Assembly: GCA_016462305.1 (NCBI GenBank)
Contig: JAEMTM010000100.1
Location: 1-6,544 of the forward strand
Direction of reading: 5' to 3'
Length of the DNA stretch: 6,544 bases
DNA from: Sphingomonadaceae bacterium
Lineage (GTDB): Bacteria; Pseudomonadota; Alphaproteobacteria; Sphingomonadales; Sphingomonadaceae
Part shown: in pieces, positions 1 through 5,696 of the stretch
How positions within the stretch are numbered: position 1 is the stretch's first letter
Layout of the letters: each line of letters opens with the position of its first letter
Made by a program: the position numbers and the translations under genes
Notes under the pieces: generated by a model
What the model saw: only the letters and a program-made list of their open reading frames with translations
Database searches by the model: none
Told to the model about the DNA's origin: nothing

Positions 1-145
1 GCAGGTCGTTTACGCATAGGAATTTTATCGCGTCCCATTCGCGGCCACATAAATAGCCGCTGACATCATCGGCGGACCAACTGTTGGTTGCGCCGACGGC
101 GACGTGCAGATAATCGCGCGTGTCCAAAATGGCGGCGCTGGGCAT
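1..145 (-). CDS. Unrecognised protein, N-terminal part (gene continues beyond the left edge)
   Basis: Reading leftwards from an ATG whose complement is at 143-145, 48 codons are open to the window edge. The composition is protein-like, with segments such as ILDTRDYLHVAVGATNSW and a patch reading CGREWDAIKF. In this frame the only start codon after the preceding stop (about 13 codons upstream) is this ATG, which sits directly behind an AGGCGG, too close to be an ideal ribosome site. The real protein could therefore start elsewhere or be affected by an upstream frameshift. I do not recognise the family, and too little is visible to assign a function. It diverges from the phasin-like gene at 266. 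The overlapping minus frame at 25-237 is Pro/Ser-rich and looks like a shadow. Confidence 0.5.
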   Translation of the reverse strand, partial: MPSAAILDTRDYLHVAVGATNSWSADDVSGYLCGREWDAIKFLCVNDL

Positions 146-193
146 CCGCCTGAAATGCGCGGCGGTGGAGGCGAAGGCCGCCTAACTATCCTG

Positions 194-211
194 TCTTTTG
201 CATCTTTTGCA
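194..211. repeat. Perfect 9-bp tandem repeat
   Basis: TCTTTTGCA occurs twice back to back (194-202 and 203-211). It lies in the 120 bp between the divergent partial gene (start at 145) and the phasin-like gene (start at 266). That is a possible position for a direct-repeat regulator site, but nothing else supports a function and it may be chance. Confidence 0.4.
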
Positions 212-265
212 GGTGCGGTGCATTCGCCGCGTGACATTCGTCGGTGCCGGGTTCAAAGTTAAGAC

Positions 266-586
266 ATGACCATAACATCGAAAAACCCCAATTGGTTCGA
301 CATCGGCATGGATGCCTGGGCGCTTGCCGCCGAGTCCAATATGGTGATTGCCATGCGCATAGGCAGTCTGGCGCAAGGCGGGCCGGTTGCGGCGCAAGAG
401 GCGGGGCGGATGGTGTCCGAGAAGGTCGCGGCAAACATAACGCTTGGCTGCGACCTGATGACCGGAAAGCTGGGCAGCAGCCCCGAGGCAATCGTCAGCG
501 CCAGCATTGCGCATTATTCCAAAAGCGTGGTCGCCAACCGGAAAAGATTAGGGTCAGGACCACTTAAATCCACCTTCGCGGTTTGA
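266..586 (+). CDS. Small phasin-like conserved protein with a C-terminus altered by an inserted palindrome
   Basis: This encodes a 106-residue, largely helical, soluble protein with no signal peptide. Its core (about residues 15-55: AAESNMVIAMRIGSLAQGG followed by AAQEAGRMVSEKVAANI) resembles short phasin-like proteins of alphaproteobacteria. Phasins coat polyhydroxyalkanoate granules, but here the assignment rests on remembered resemblance and no PHA gene is nearby. The ATG at 266 has only a weak upstream purine stretch. The last 12 residues (LGSGPLKSTFAV) come mostly from the left arm of an imperfect palindrome starting near 548. If 82 bp (550-631) are removed, the frame continues as ...ANRKRLNNTRAAQMVEDDGMRA to a TAA at 681-683, giving a 111-residue ancestral form. 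The present protein is therefore probably a variant with a swapped tail, not a pseudogene, since the conserved core is intact. Confidence 0.7.
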   Translation: MTITSKNPNWFDIGMDAWALAAESNMVIAMRIGSLAQGGPVAAQEAGRMVSEKVAANITLGCDLMTGKLGSSPEAIVSASIAHYSKSVVANRKRLGSGPLKSTFAV

Positions 587-633
587 GGCCATTTTGACGC
601 CGCGAAGGTGCATTTAAGTGTTTCTGACCCTGA
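548..633. repeat. REP/MITE-like long imperfect palindrome inserted in the 3' end of the phasin-like gene
   Basis: The arms at 548-581 and 600-633 are reverse complements at 30 of 34 positions, around an 18-base centre (582-599). The outer part reads AGGGTCAG ... CTGACCCT. The inner blocks CACTTAAAT and CACCTTCGCGG recur inverted on the right side. Two of the four mismatches (549/632 and 558/623) are G-T wobbles, so a transcript would fold into a long hairpin. No transposase is encoded in it. The size and structure suit a non-autonomous palindromic element of the kind mobilised by an IS or a REP-associated tyrosine transposase elsewhere in the genome; that link is inference. No clear target duplication was found. 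There is no T-run after the stem, so it is not a standard intrinsic terminator. Confidence 0.8.
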
Positions 634-683
634 ACAACACGCGTGCGGCGCAGATGGTCGAAGACGACGGTATGCGCGCATAA

Positions 684-881
684 GTCGCTATTCTGCGCTT
701 CTAGTTTGCACATTATATAAAATAGGCGTATACAGGTCGAACGCTATCGTCGACCGCGACGGATTTTTGAGGCGCGTCTCCGGTCACAAAATCGGAACGG
801 GCAACGTTTTTCCTACCACGACTTGGCTACCCACTTGGCGCTGTTGTCAGGTGGTCACCTGTTTCGTGAAAGGAACATATT
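684..881 (+). promoter_or_regulatory. Leader and promoter region of the cold-shock gene
   Basis: No credible gene was seen in this stretch. An AT-rich segment at 712-723 (reading ATTATATAAAAT) is the best -10-like candidate, but no good -35 hexamer sits at the right distance, so the promoter is only suggested. If it is used, the transcript has a leader of roughly 150 bases, in keeping with the long leaders of known cold-shock genes. A perfect inverted repeat CAGGTG-GT-CACCTG lies at 848-861, just upstream of the ribosome binding site GAAAGGA (868-874), which is 7 bases from the ATG at 882. Confidence 0.4.
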
Positions 882-1091
882 ATGCCAGTAGGCACCGTAA
901 AATTTTTCAATGCAGACAAAGGCTATGGCTTTATCGCGCCTGATGGCGGCGGTGATGACAGCTTCGTGCACATCTCGGCTGTTCAGGCGGCGGGCATGCA
1001 CACGCTGGATAAAGAACAGCGCGTGAATTTCGAAGTCGAAATTGGCCGCAACGGTAAGGCTTCGGCCATCAACCTGTCGGCAGCTGATTAA
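882..1091 (+). CDS. Cold-shock domain protein (CspA family)
   Basis: The 69-residue protein is a single cold-shock domain, the usual length of the family. It opens with the typical GTVKFFNADKGYGFI strand. The RNP1-type motif KGYGFI is at residues 13-18 and the RNP2-type motif DSFVHI at 26-31. These aromatic and basic residues bind single-stranded RNA or DNA. Family members act in the cytoplasm as RNA chaperones that melt secondary structure and antagonise terminators, on cold shock or in stationary phase. The start is fixed by GAAAGGA 7 bases upstream of the ATG. The gene has its own leader and is followed about 20 bases later by a strong terminator, so it is probably monocistronic. Which csp paralogue it is cannot be told from the sequence. 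Confidence 0.96.
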   Translation: MPVGTVKFFNADKGYGFIAPDGGGDDSFVHISAVQAAGMHTLDKEQRVNFEVEIGRNGKASAINLSAAD

Positions 1092-1103
1092 TCAGCCGCA
1101 AAA

Positions 1104-1140
1104 GCAAAAAAAAGGGCTGCCGAAAGGCGGCCCTTTTTTT
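1104..1140. terminator. Strong intrinsic terminator, probably bidirectional
   Basis: A stem (1114-1121 with 1126-1133) of eight pairs including one G-T wobble closes a GAAA tetraloop (1122-1125). A T-run follows on the plus strand (1134-1140). An A-run precedes the stem (about 1106-1113), which becomes a T-run on the minus strand. It lies between the convergent cold-shock gene (stop at 1091) and zinc-ribbon gene (stop at 1172), so it can end both transcripts. Confidence 0.92.
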
Positions 1141-1171
1141 GTGTTGCGTGCGGACGCTTGGCGTCCTGACC

Positions 1172-1483
1172 CTAATCGAAAAGCTCTTCGAGAAAGGGTT
1201 TCTTTCGCTTCTTATCTGGATAGTCATGGCCATAGCCTTGATGCTGCATAGGATAGCCCTGTGGGGCAAAGCCGCCTTGGGGTGGTGGCGCTGCTTGCGG
1301 GGCAGGCGCAGGTTGCGGCTGCATGTCGGCAGCGGCACTGCGTTCGATAATCTTATCCAGCTCACCACGATCCAGCCATACGCCGCGACATTGCGGGCAA
1401 TAATCAATTTCGATACCTTGGCGGTCGCTCATGACCAACGTTACCTTGCATACAGGGCACGGCATTCCAACGGCTGCATTCAT
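1172..1483 (-). CDS. Zinc-ribbon protein of the TFIIB-type zinc-finger (zf-TFIIB) family
   Basis: The protein has 103 residues. An N-terminal zinc ribbon is made of C9-P-V-C12 and C29-P-Q-C32, followed directly by the family signature RGVWLDRGELDKII (33-46), the hallmark of small bacterial zf-TFIIB proteins. Residues 53-86 are a low-complexity tail rich in Pro, Gln, Ala and Gly. The protein ends in a basic patch (KKRKK, 91-95) and an acidic-hydrophobic end FLEELFD. Its function is unknown; zinc and perhaps nucleic-acid or protein binding is inferred. The ATG at 1483 is chosen because AAGGGGAGA lies 6 bases upstream; the open frame extends further to 1591, but that extension is not conserved-looking. 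It lies 120 bp downstream of the small TM gene on the same strand and may be co-transcribed. Confidence 0.88.
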   Translation of the reverse strand: MNAAVGMPCPVCKVTLVMSDRQGIEIDYCPQCRGVWLDRGELDKIIERSAAADMQPQPAPAPQAAPPPQGGFAPQGYPMQHQGYGHDYPDKKRKKPFLEELFD

Positions 1484-1603
1484 TTGCGGTCTCCCCTTGA
1501 ACTCACGAAACGGTCCGACATCGCCGTCACCTGACGACAACATGGCCCCGGCCCGCCTTGCCCGACTAGGCGTTGGGTAGCCGGATTTCAAGAAGGGTTT
1601 GCA

Positions 1604-1756
1604 CTAATTCAGCGCGGCCCCCGTCATCCACATGGCGGATAAAATAATGATTGCCAGTAGAAGCGAAATGGCCAGGACATAACGCAGGCCGACATTTTTG
1701 ACTCCGCCGCTCGCTTCTTCTTCCGTCACATCAATTTTGTCGCCGTCCTTGTGCAT
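1604..1756 (-). CDS. Small single-pass membrane protein
   Basis: This is a 50-residue protein. Residues 1-22 are hydrophilic, with an acidic stretch DVTEEEAS. Residues 24-47 form one strongly hydrophobic helix (YVLAISLLLAIIILSAMWM), ending shortly before the C-terminus. The topology is unknown. The start at 1756 is supported by AAAAGGAA about 7 bases upstream; an in-frame upstream ATG at 1876 would add 40 residues with poor composition and no ribosome site. I do not recognise a family. It is the first gene of a possible two-gene minus-strand unit with the zinc-ribbon gene and diverges from the monooxygenase. Confidence 0.72.
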   Translation of the reverse strand: MHKDGDKIDVTEEEASGGVKNVGLRYVLAISLLLAIIILSAMWMTGAALN

Positions 1757-1896
1757 GGTTTCATTCCTTTTCTCATGAGGGGACAAGGGTAGAACGCTGG
1801 ACGAGGAAAGAAGGTGCCAAATGTTACCGCGATTTCCGAAATGGCCAATCGGTGACATGTCCCACCCAAAGCGCAAGCCAAATCAGCACTGCCGTA

Positions 1897-1911
1897 GCGG
1901 CATTTTGCCGC
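1897..1911. repeat. Short perfect hairpin in the divergent intergenic region
   Basis: GCGGCA-TTT-TGCCGC is a 6-bp perfect inverted repeat with a 3-base loop. It lies in the 219 bp between the small membrane-protein gene (start 1756) and the monooxygenase (start 1976), 12 bases before a second palindrome at 1924. It could be a regulator site; no T-run follows, so it is not a normal terminator. Confidence 0.4.
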
Positions 1912-1923
1912 ACACGAAAGCCG

Positions 1924-1938
1924 GTTGCAATTTGCAAC
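1924..1938. promoter_or_regulatory. Operator-like palindrome upstream of the monooxygenase gene
   Basis: GTTGCAATTTGCAAC is a perfect palindrome of two 7-base halves around one base. It ends 37 bases before the start codon at 1976. It contains TTGCAA at 1925-1930, and a weak -10-like AAGATT follows 17 bases later (1948-1953), so the site may overlap a -35 element. That geometry would suit a repressor. In mycobacteria, ethA is controlled by the divergent TetR-family gene ethR; no regulator gene is adjacent here. Function is inferred from symmetry and place only. Confidence 0.4.
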
Positions 1939-1975
1939 GATGTCAGTAAGATTTTCGCACAAAATGGAGAGGCAT

Positions 1976-3493
1976 ATGGCGCAGGCTGAGACGACAATAG
2001 ATGTTTTGATTGTGGGTGCCGGGCTGTCCGGTATTGGCGCTGCGGCGCATTTGACGATGCAATGCCCGAACAAAAGCTATGCGATTGTGGAACAACGCGC
2101 CGATATGGGCGGGACTTGGGACTTGTTTCGCTATCCTGGTATACGGTCAGACTCCGACATGCACACGCTGGGCTATCGTTTCAAACCATGGTTGCATGAA
2201 AAAACGATCGCGGATGGCCCCTCAATTCACGAATATGTCCATGAAACCGCCGACGAATATGGCATTTCTCCGCACATCCATTTTGGTCACAAGGTTATCT
2301 CGGCCAATTGGTCGAGCCCCGATGCCCGCTGGCACGTGAAGGCCAAGGCTGTCGATAATGGTGCCGAACGGCATTTTGCGGCGCGGTTCTTGTTTATGTG
2401 CGCTGGCTATTATGATTATGATCAAGGCTATAAGCCCGATTTTGCGGGCGAAGCCGACTTTGGCGGTCAAATCATCCATCCGCAGCATTGGCCCAAGGAT
2501 TTGGATTATAAGGGTAAGAAGGTTACGGTCATTGGCTCTGGCGCGACGGCGGTGACGATTGTCCCTGTGATGGCGCAACAAGGCGCGCAAGTTACCATGC
2601 TGCAACGTTCGCCAACCTATATGGTATCGCGGCCTGCCATTGACCCGTTTTCGAAATTTGTGCGCAAGATCATGCCAGAGAGGCTGGCCTATGCGCTGAC
2701 CCGGTGGCGCAATATCAATATGCAGCGTTTCACTTATTGGTATGCGCGACGCAATCCTGCAAAGCTGGGGGAGAAGTTGGTCAATATGGCGCGGGAGGCT
2801 TTGCCTGCATCCGTTGATGTCGACACCCATTTTGTCCCTAAATACGGCCCATGGGAACAACGCCTGTGCCTCATTCCCGATAGCGACATGTTCACGGCAA
2901 TTACCGAGGGCAAGGCGGAGATTGTCACCGACCATATCGACCATTTCACCAAAACGGGCATCCAATTGAAATCGGGCAAGCATATTGAGTCCGATATCGT
3001 CATCACCGCGACGGGCCTGAACCTTGTCACCATGGGCAAGACCGCCATCAGCGTGGACGGCAAAGCCGTCAATTTCGGCGCGCATTTCAACTATAAGGGC
3101 GTGATGTTCAACGACATCCCGAACTTCGCCAGCGTATTTGGATATATCAACGCATCTTGGACGCTGAAGACCGATATTGTGGCGGATTATGTTTGCCGAT
3201 TGCTATGGAAAATGGATGACAAGAATGCACTGGTGGCGACGCCAGTGCTGGATGATCCCGACATGCCCAAATTGCCGTTTGTGACGGACTTTAGCTCCGG
3301 CTATTTCGTGCGCAGTTTCGATAAGCTGCCAAAAAATGGTGATCGTCACCCATGGCGTGTTTTGCAAAATTACACGGCAGAAAAGAAAATCCTGACTCAA
3401 GACCCTATTGATGACGGTGTCATGGTGTTTTCGGCGCCGCATTTTGCGGGCGTGCATAATGAAAACTCCGAAACGCTTATCGCTGCGGAATGA
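1976..3493 (+). CDS. EthA-like flavin-dependent Baeyer-Villiger monooxygenase
   Basis: The protein has 505 residues, close to the usual length for this class. It carries the FAD Rossmann motif GAGLSG (14-19), the class signature F162-x-G164-xxx-H168-xxx-W172-P, and an NADPH Rossmann motif GSGATA (187-192). ATGLNL (345-350) is a further conserved site. The blocks MGGTWDLFRYPGIRSDSDM (44-62), HPQHWPKDLDY and MLQRSPTYMVS closely match mycobacterial EthA, which oxidises ketones to esters and S-oxygenates thioamide prodrugs. The FAD and NADPH requirement follows from family knowledge; the natural substrate here is unknown, with ketone or fatty-ketone oxidation most likely. The ATG at 1976 is preferred because GGAGAGG precedes it and the EthA N-terminus aligns; an in-frame ATG at 1964 and a TTG at 1925 are alternatives. 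It is a single gene with a divergent neighbour upstream and a convergent one downstream. Confidence 0.93.
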   Translation: MAQAETTIDVLIVGAGLSGIGAAAHLTMQCPNKSYAIVEQRADMGGTWDLFRYPGIRSDSDMHTLGYRFKPWLHEKTIADGPSIHEYVHETADEYGISPHIHFGHKVISANWSSPDARWHVKAKAVDNGAERHFAARFLFMCAGYYDYDQGYKPDFAGEADFGGQIIHPQHWPKDLDYKGKKVTVIGSGATAVTIVPVMAQQGAQVTMLQRSPTYMVSRPAIDPFSKFVRKIMPERLAYALTRWRNINMQRFTYWYARRNPAKLGEKLVNMAREALPASVDVDTHFVPKYGPWEQRLCLIPDSDMFTAITEGKAEIVTDHIDHFTKTGIQLKSGKHIESDIVITATGLNLVTMGKTAISVDGKAVNFGAHFNYKGVMFNDIPNFASVFGYINASWTLKTDIVADYVCRLLWKMDDKNALVATPVLDDPDMPKLPFVTDFSSGYFVRSFDKLPKNGDRHPWRVLQNYTAEKKILTQDPIDDGVMVFSAPHFAGVHNENSETLIAAE

Positions 3494-3501
3494 GGTTGAT
3501 T

Positions 3502-3525
3502 AAGCGGGCGTCGAGCGCGCCCGTT
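3502..3525. terminator. GC-rich hairpin between convergent genes
   Basis: CGGGCG (3505-3510) pairs perfectly with CGCCCG (3518-3523) around a 7-base loop, with flanking AA/TT pairs beyond a bulged G. It sits between the monooxygenase stop (3493) and the stop codon of the convergent lipoprotein gene (3524-3526), which it touches. There is no real T-run on the plus strand, so termination activity is plausible but unproven. Confidence 0.4.
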
Positions 3526-4126
3526 AGATATCCGAATCCCGCACAGTAGCAGCCACGCGGCGCGTTTCGTTGACAGGTTCGGGTGCCACCAGATGCGTCC
3601 GGTTGCGCACAAGCCATATCAGCGCCGCAAGTCCCGCCAGAGCAATGATCCCCACGGCCATAAGTCCATAATGCATGACATTTTCCATGACATTTTTCAC
3701 GGTCTGCGCGTGCGCGACGATTTCAGGCGGCGTTTTCGTGACGTTTACATCCCAATAATCGATCATGTGCTTATCATCGTAACGGGCCAGCCGCACCTCC
3801 ATCGTGATCCAACTTGCGCCATCTTGCCCCGCAAAGGTCAGAAAATGGACATTCTTCTGCGGTTGATGGATAAAGGACTCCAACCGCGGCGATTTTTTCA
3901 AAAGTGCTGACTTTTCGGCAAATTGGACCTTGCTGTCGTCGAGAAAGCCCGACGCCACATATTTTTCGGCCGCCTTTTGGTCCCCGCGTCGCACTGCGGC
4001 AAAAAAGGGTTCAATAATGGCAGCGAATTGATCGGGCTCTGCTGCGCGCGAGGCGGTGGCGCGATTGCACCCAGAAAGGCCGATGGTTGCCACGAAAAGC
4101 ATGAGCAAAAGAAAAATACGCGACAT
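3524..4126 (-). CDS. Predicted lipoprotein with a C-terminal transmembrane helix, function unknown
   Basis: The protein has 200 residues. An N-terminal signal peptide (MSRIFLLLMLFVATIG) ends in the lipobox L17-S-G-C20, so Cys20 should be lipidated after signal peptidase II cleavage. A periplasmic domain follows (about 25-150). It begins with a helical stretch (FAAIIEPFFAAVRRGDQKAAEKY) and continues with a beta-type part (SWITMEVRLARYDDKHMIDYWDVNV), an arrangement reminiscent of small alpha+beta NTF2-like folds, though that is a guess. Residues 153-173 are a second hydrophobic helix followed by a polar, basic C-terminal tail. Two membrane anchors in one small lipoprotein is unusual. A GGGAG upstream (at 4137-4141 on the opposite strand) is a rather distant ribosome site. 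It is convergent with the monooxygenase and divergent from the aminopeptidase with only 48 bp between. Confidence 0.82.
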   Translation of the reverse strand: MSRIFLLLMLFVATIGLSGCNRATASRAAEPDQFAAIIEPFFAAVRRGDQKAAEKYVASGFLDDSKVQFAEKSALLKKSPRLESFIHQPQKNVHFLTFAGQDGASWITMEVRLARYDDKHMIDYWDVNVTKTPPEIVAHAQTVKNVMENVMHYGLMAVGIIALAGLAALIWLVRNRTHLVAPEPVNETRRVAATVRDSDI

Positions 4127-4174
4127 TTCTAAATAATCTCCCGTTCACGTTCCATTCCGGCTATCGTGGCGTCT

Positions 4175-5563
4175 ATGCGTTACGACAATCTGATCCAGCC
4201 TGACAATGAACAGGCCGCCACCCTCATTCATATCACCGACAAAAGCCGTTTTGAAAATTGGCTTGCGCTCCAATCCGATGCTGCCCGAACCGCTATTAAG
4301 GCGCAGAAGTTTGAAGGCAATGCAAATGATATAGCCATATTGCCCGGAGATAAACCCGGGGAATGGTCTGTAGTCGCCGGCGTTTCGGATGCTGCTGAAC
4401 CGGGTGTGTGGCATCTTGCGAAAGCCGCAGACAGCCTTCCCGAAGGGACATATCGGCTTGCCGATTATGATGCGGGCGATGCTATGCTCGGCTGGATGCT
4501 GGGGCAATATCGCTACCATGAATATCTGAGCGAGCCGAAGCTTATGGGGCCACGGGTCTTGTTGGTGCGCGAGCCCGCCCGAATCCCCTCGGCCATATTG
4601 CAGGCCGCCGCGACCGCTTTGGTGCGCGATCTCGTCAATCGGCCAGCGGGCGACCTTGGGCCAAATGCGTTGGAGGCTGAGGCAAAGCGCATCGCAAAAC
4701 CGCACAAGGCGGACGTCATAGTCATCGCCGGTGAGGCATTGGAAACGGGCTATCCGCTCATCCACGCTGTTGGCAAGGCCGCCATGCGTGAACATGCGCC
4801 GCGCCTGATCGAATTGGAATGGGGCGACCCGCGCCACCCGCGTATCGCGATTGTGGGCAAGGGCATTACGTTCGACAGTGGCGGTCTGGATATTAAATCC
4901 GCCTCTGGCATGCGGCTGATGAAGAAAGATATGGGCGGGGCGGCACATGCGTTGGCTCTGGCGGAGCTGATTATGGCGGCGCATTTGCCTGTGCGGTTAC
5001 ACATGCTCGTGGCGGCGGCAGAAAACAGCATAGCGGGCAACGCGATGCGTCCGGGCGACATTATCAAAAGCCGTAAGGGCATCAGCGTAGAAATCGACAA
5101 TACCGATGCCGAAGGACGATTGGTTTTGGCCGATGCGCTCACCAAAGCGATACAGGACAAGGCCGCGTTGATCATTGATTTTGCCACATTGACCGGTGCG
5201 GCCCGCGTTGCGCTTGGCCCCGATTTGCCAGCGATGTTCAGCAACGACGAAAGCGTTGCAAGTGCCATATTAGCGGCATCAAAGGCCGCGTCGGACCCGC
5301 TCTGGCGCATGCCGCTTTGGGCGCCTTATATGGAAATGCTCGACAGCGACATTGCCGACACATCCAATAGCGGCGGTGCCTTTGCCGGCGCGGTCACGGC
5401 GGCGTTATTCCTCCAGAAATTCGTGCCCGACGAAGTGCCTTGGGTGCATCTGGACACCTTCGCCTGGCGGCCCACCAGCAAGCCCGGCAGGCCAAAGGGC
5501 GGAGAGGCGCTTGGACTGCGTGCTGTCTTTCGTTATTTGACGGAAACTTATCCCGTCGGCTAA
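4175..5563 (+). CDS. Leucyl aminopeptidase family protein (peptidase M17)
   Basis: This is a cytoplasmic metalloaminopeptidase that removes N-terminal residues from peptides using two metal ions. The protein has 462 residues from the ATG. The metal and catalytic residues of the M17 family are all present: K229 and D234 in GKGITFDSGG, K241 in LDIK, D252 in KKDMGGAAHA, and D311, E313 and R315 in NTDAEGRL. Conserved DFATLTGAARVALG and the C-terminal DTFAWRP and KGGEALGLRA blocks follow. The N-terminal about 150 residues form the less conserved macrodomain-like part. An alternative GTG start at 4166 adds three residues. Neither start has a good ribosome site, so a very short or leaderless transcript is possible. 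The gene is followed on the same strand by an NlpC/P60 peptidase. Its symbol could be pepA or pepB-like; I leave it open. Confidence 0.95.
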   Translation: MRYDNLIQPDNEQAATLIHITDKSRFENWLALQSDAARTAIKAQKFEGNANDIAILPGDKPGEWSVVAGVSDAAEPGVWHLAKAADSLPEGTYRLADYDAGDAMLGWMLGQYRYHEYLSEPKLMGPRVLLVREPARIPSAILQAAATALVRDLVNRPAGDLGPNALEAEAKRIAKPHKADVIVIAGEALETGYPLIHAVGKAAMREHAPRLIELEWGDPRHPRIAIVGKGITFDSGGLDIKSASGMRLMKKDMGGAAHALALAELIMAAHLPVRLHMLVAAAENSIAGNAMRPGDIIKSRKGISVEIDNTDAEGRLVLADALTKAIQDKAALIIDFATLTGAARVALGPDLPAMFSNDESVASAILAASKAASDPLWRMPLWAPYMEMLDSDIADTSNSGGAFAGAVTAALFLQKFVPDEVPWVHLDTFAWRPTSKPGRPKGGEALGLRAVFRYLTETYPVG

Positions 5564-5583
5564 GGGCAGTAACATCATTCAAC

Positions 5584-5670
5584 ATGTGCCCCGGCGCAGG
5601 CCGAGGTCCAGCCCAAGCAGGGAAATTTTTTGTTTCGGCACTGGGCCCCGGCCTACGTCGGGGAACACGT
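5584..5670. repeat. Inverted pair of REP-like palindromic repeats between two peptidase genes
   Basis: A unit at 5641-5668 (CTGGGCCCCGGCCTACGTCG and GGGAACAC) reappears inverted at about 5586-5611. After reverse-complementing, the two agree at most of about 28 positions. Each unit is itself a small hairpin: CCCCGGC/GTCGGGG with loop CTAC on the right, CCCCGGC/GCCGAGG with loop GCAG on the left. About 29 bases separate the units, including a T6 run at 5626-5631. The arrangement is like the BIME pairs of other bacteria. Sphingomonad genomes carry many similar CCCCGGC...GGGG repeats, to my recollection. It may attenuate readthrough from the aminopeptidase gene or stabilise its mRNA. Confidence 0.7.
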
Positions 5671-5679
5671 CACTAGATC

Positions 5680-5696
5680 AGGGACATAAACAGTTG
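5680..5696 (+). promoter_or_regulatory. Ribosome binding site and TTG start of the C40 peptidase gene
   Basis: AGGGA at 5680-5684 lies 9 bases before TTG at 5694-5696. This pair decides the start, because the reading frame is open far upstream (through the REP pair and beyond 5565) and the first ATG at 5847 would delete conserved N-terminal sequence. Confidence 0.55.

Noticed and set aside
608..943. Plus-strand 111-codon frame between the palindrome and the cold-shock gene
   Set aside because: It begins inside the right arm of the palindrome, overlaps the start of the cold-shock gene in another frame, has no ribosome site and has a Cys/Arg-rich random-looking composition.
1484..1591. Upstream extension of the zinc-ribbon protein by 36 residues
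   Set aside because: The strong ribosome site sits before the ATG at 1483, and the extension lacks family character.
1500..1603. Minus-strand promoter TTGAAA with 17-base spacing to TAGTCG ahead of the zinc-ribbon gene
   Set aside because: The -10 element is a poor match and one loose match of this kind is expected by chance.
2222..3085. Minus-strand frame of 287 codons opposite the monooxygenase
   Set aside because: It lies wholly antisense to a gene with clear family motifs, and its composition (Arg-, His- and Ile-rich) fits a codon-bias shadow.
4145..4984. Minus-strand frame of 279 codons opposite the aminopeptidase
   Set aside because: It is antisense to the conserved M17 coding sequence and has no recognisable domain.
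5586..5588. GTG inside the left REP unit as the start of the C40 peptidase
   Set aside because: It has no ribosome site, and the translated repeat sequence is unlike family N-termini; TTG at 5694 fits better.
5621..5640. T6 run after the aminopeptidase gene as an intrinsic terminator
   Set aside because: No stable stem directly precedes the T-run; the nearby hairpin (5589-5606) is separated from it by about 19 bases.
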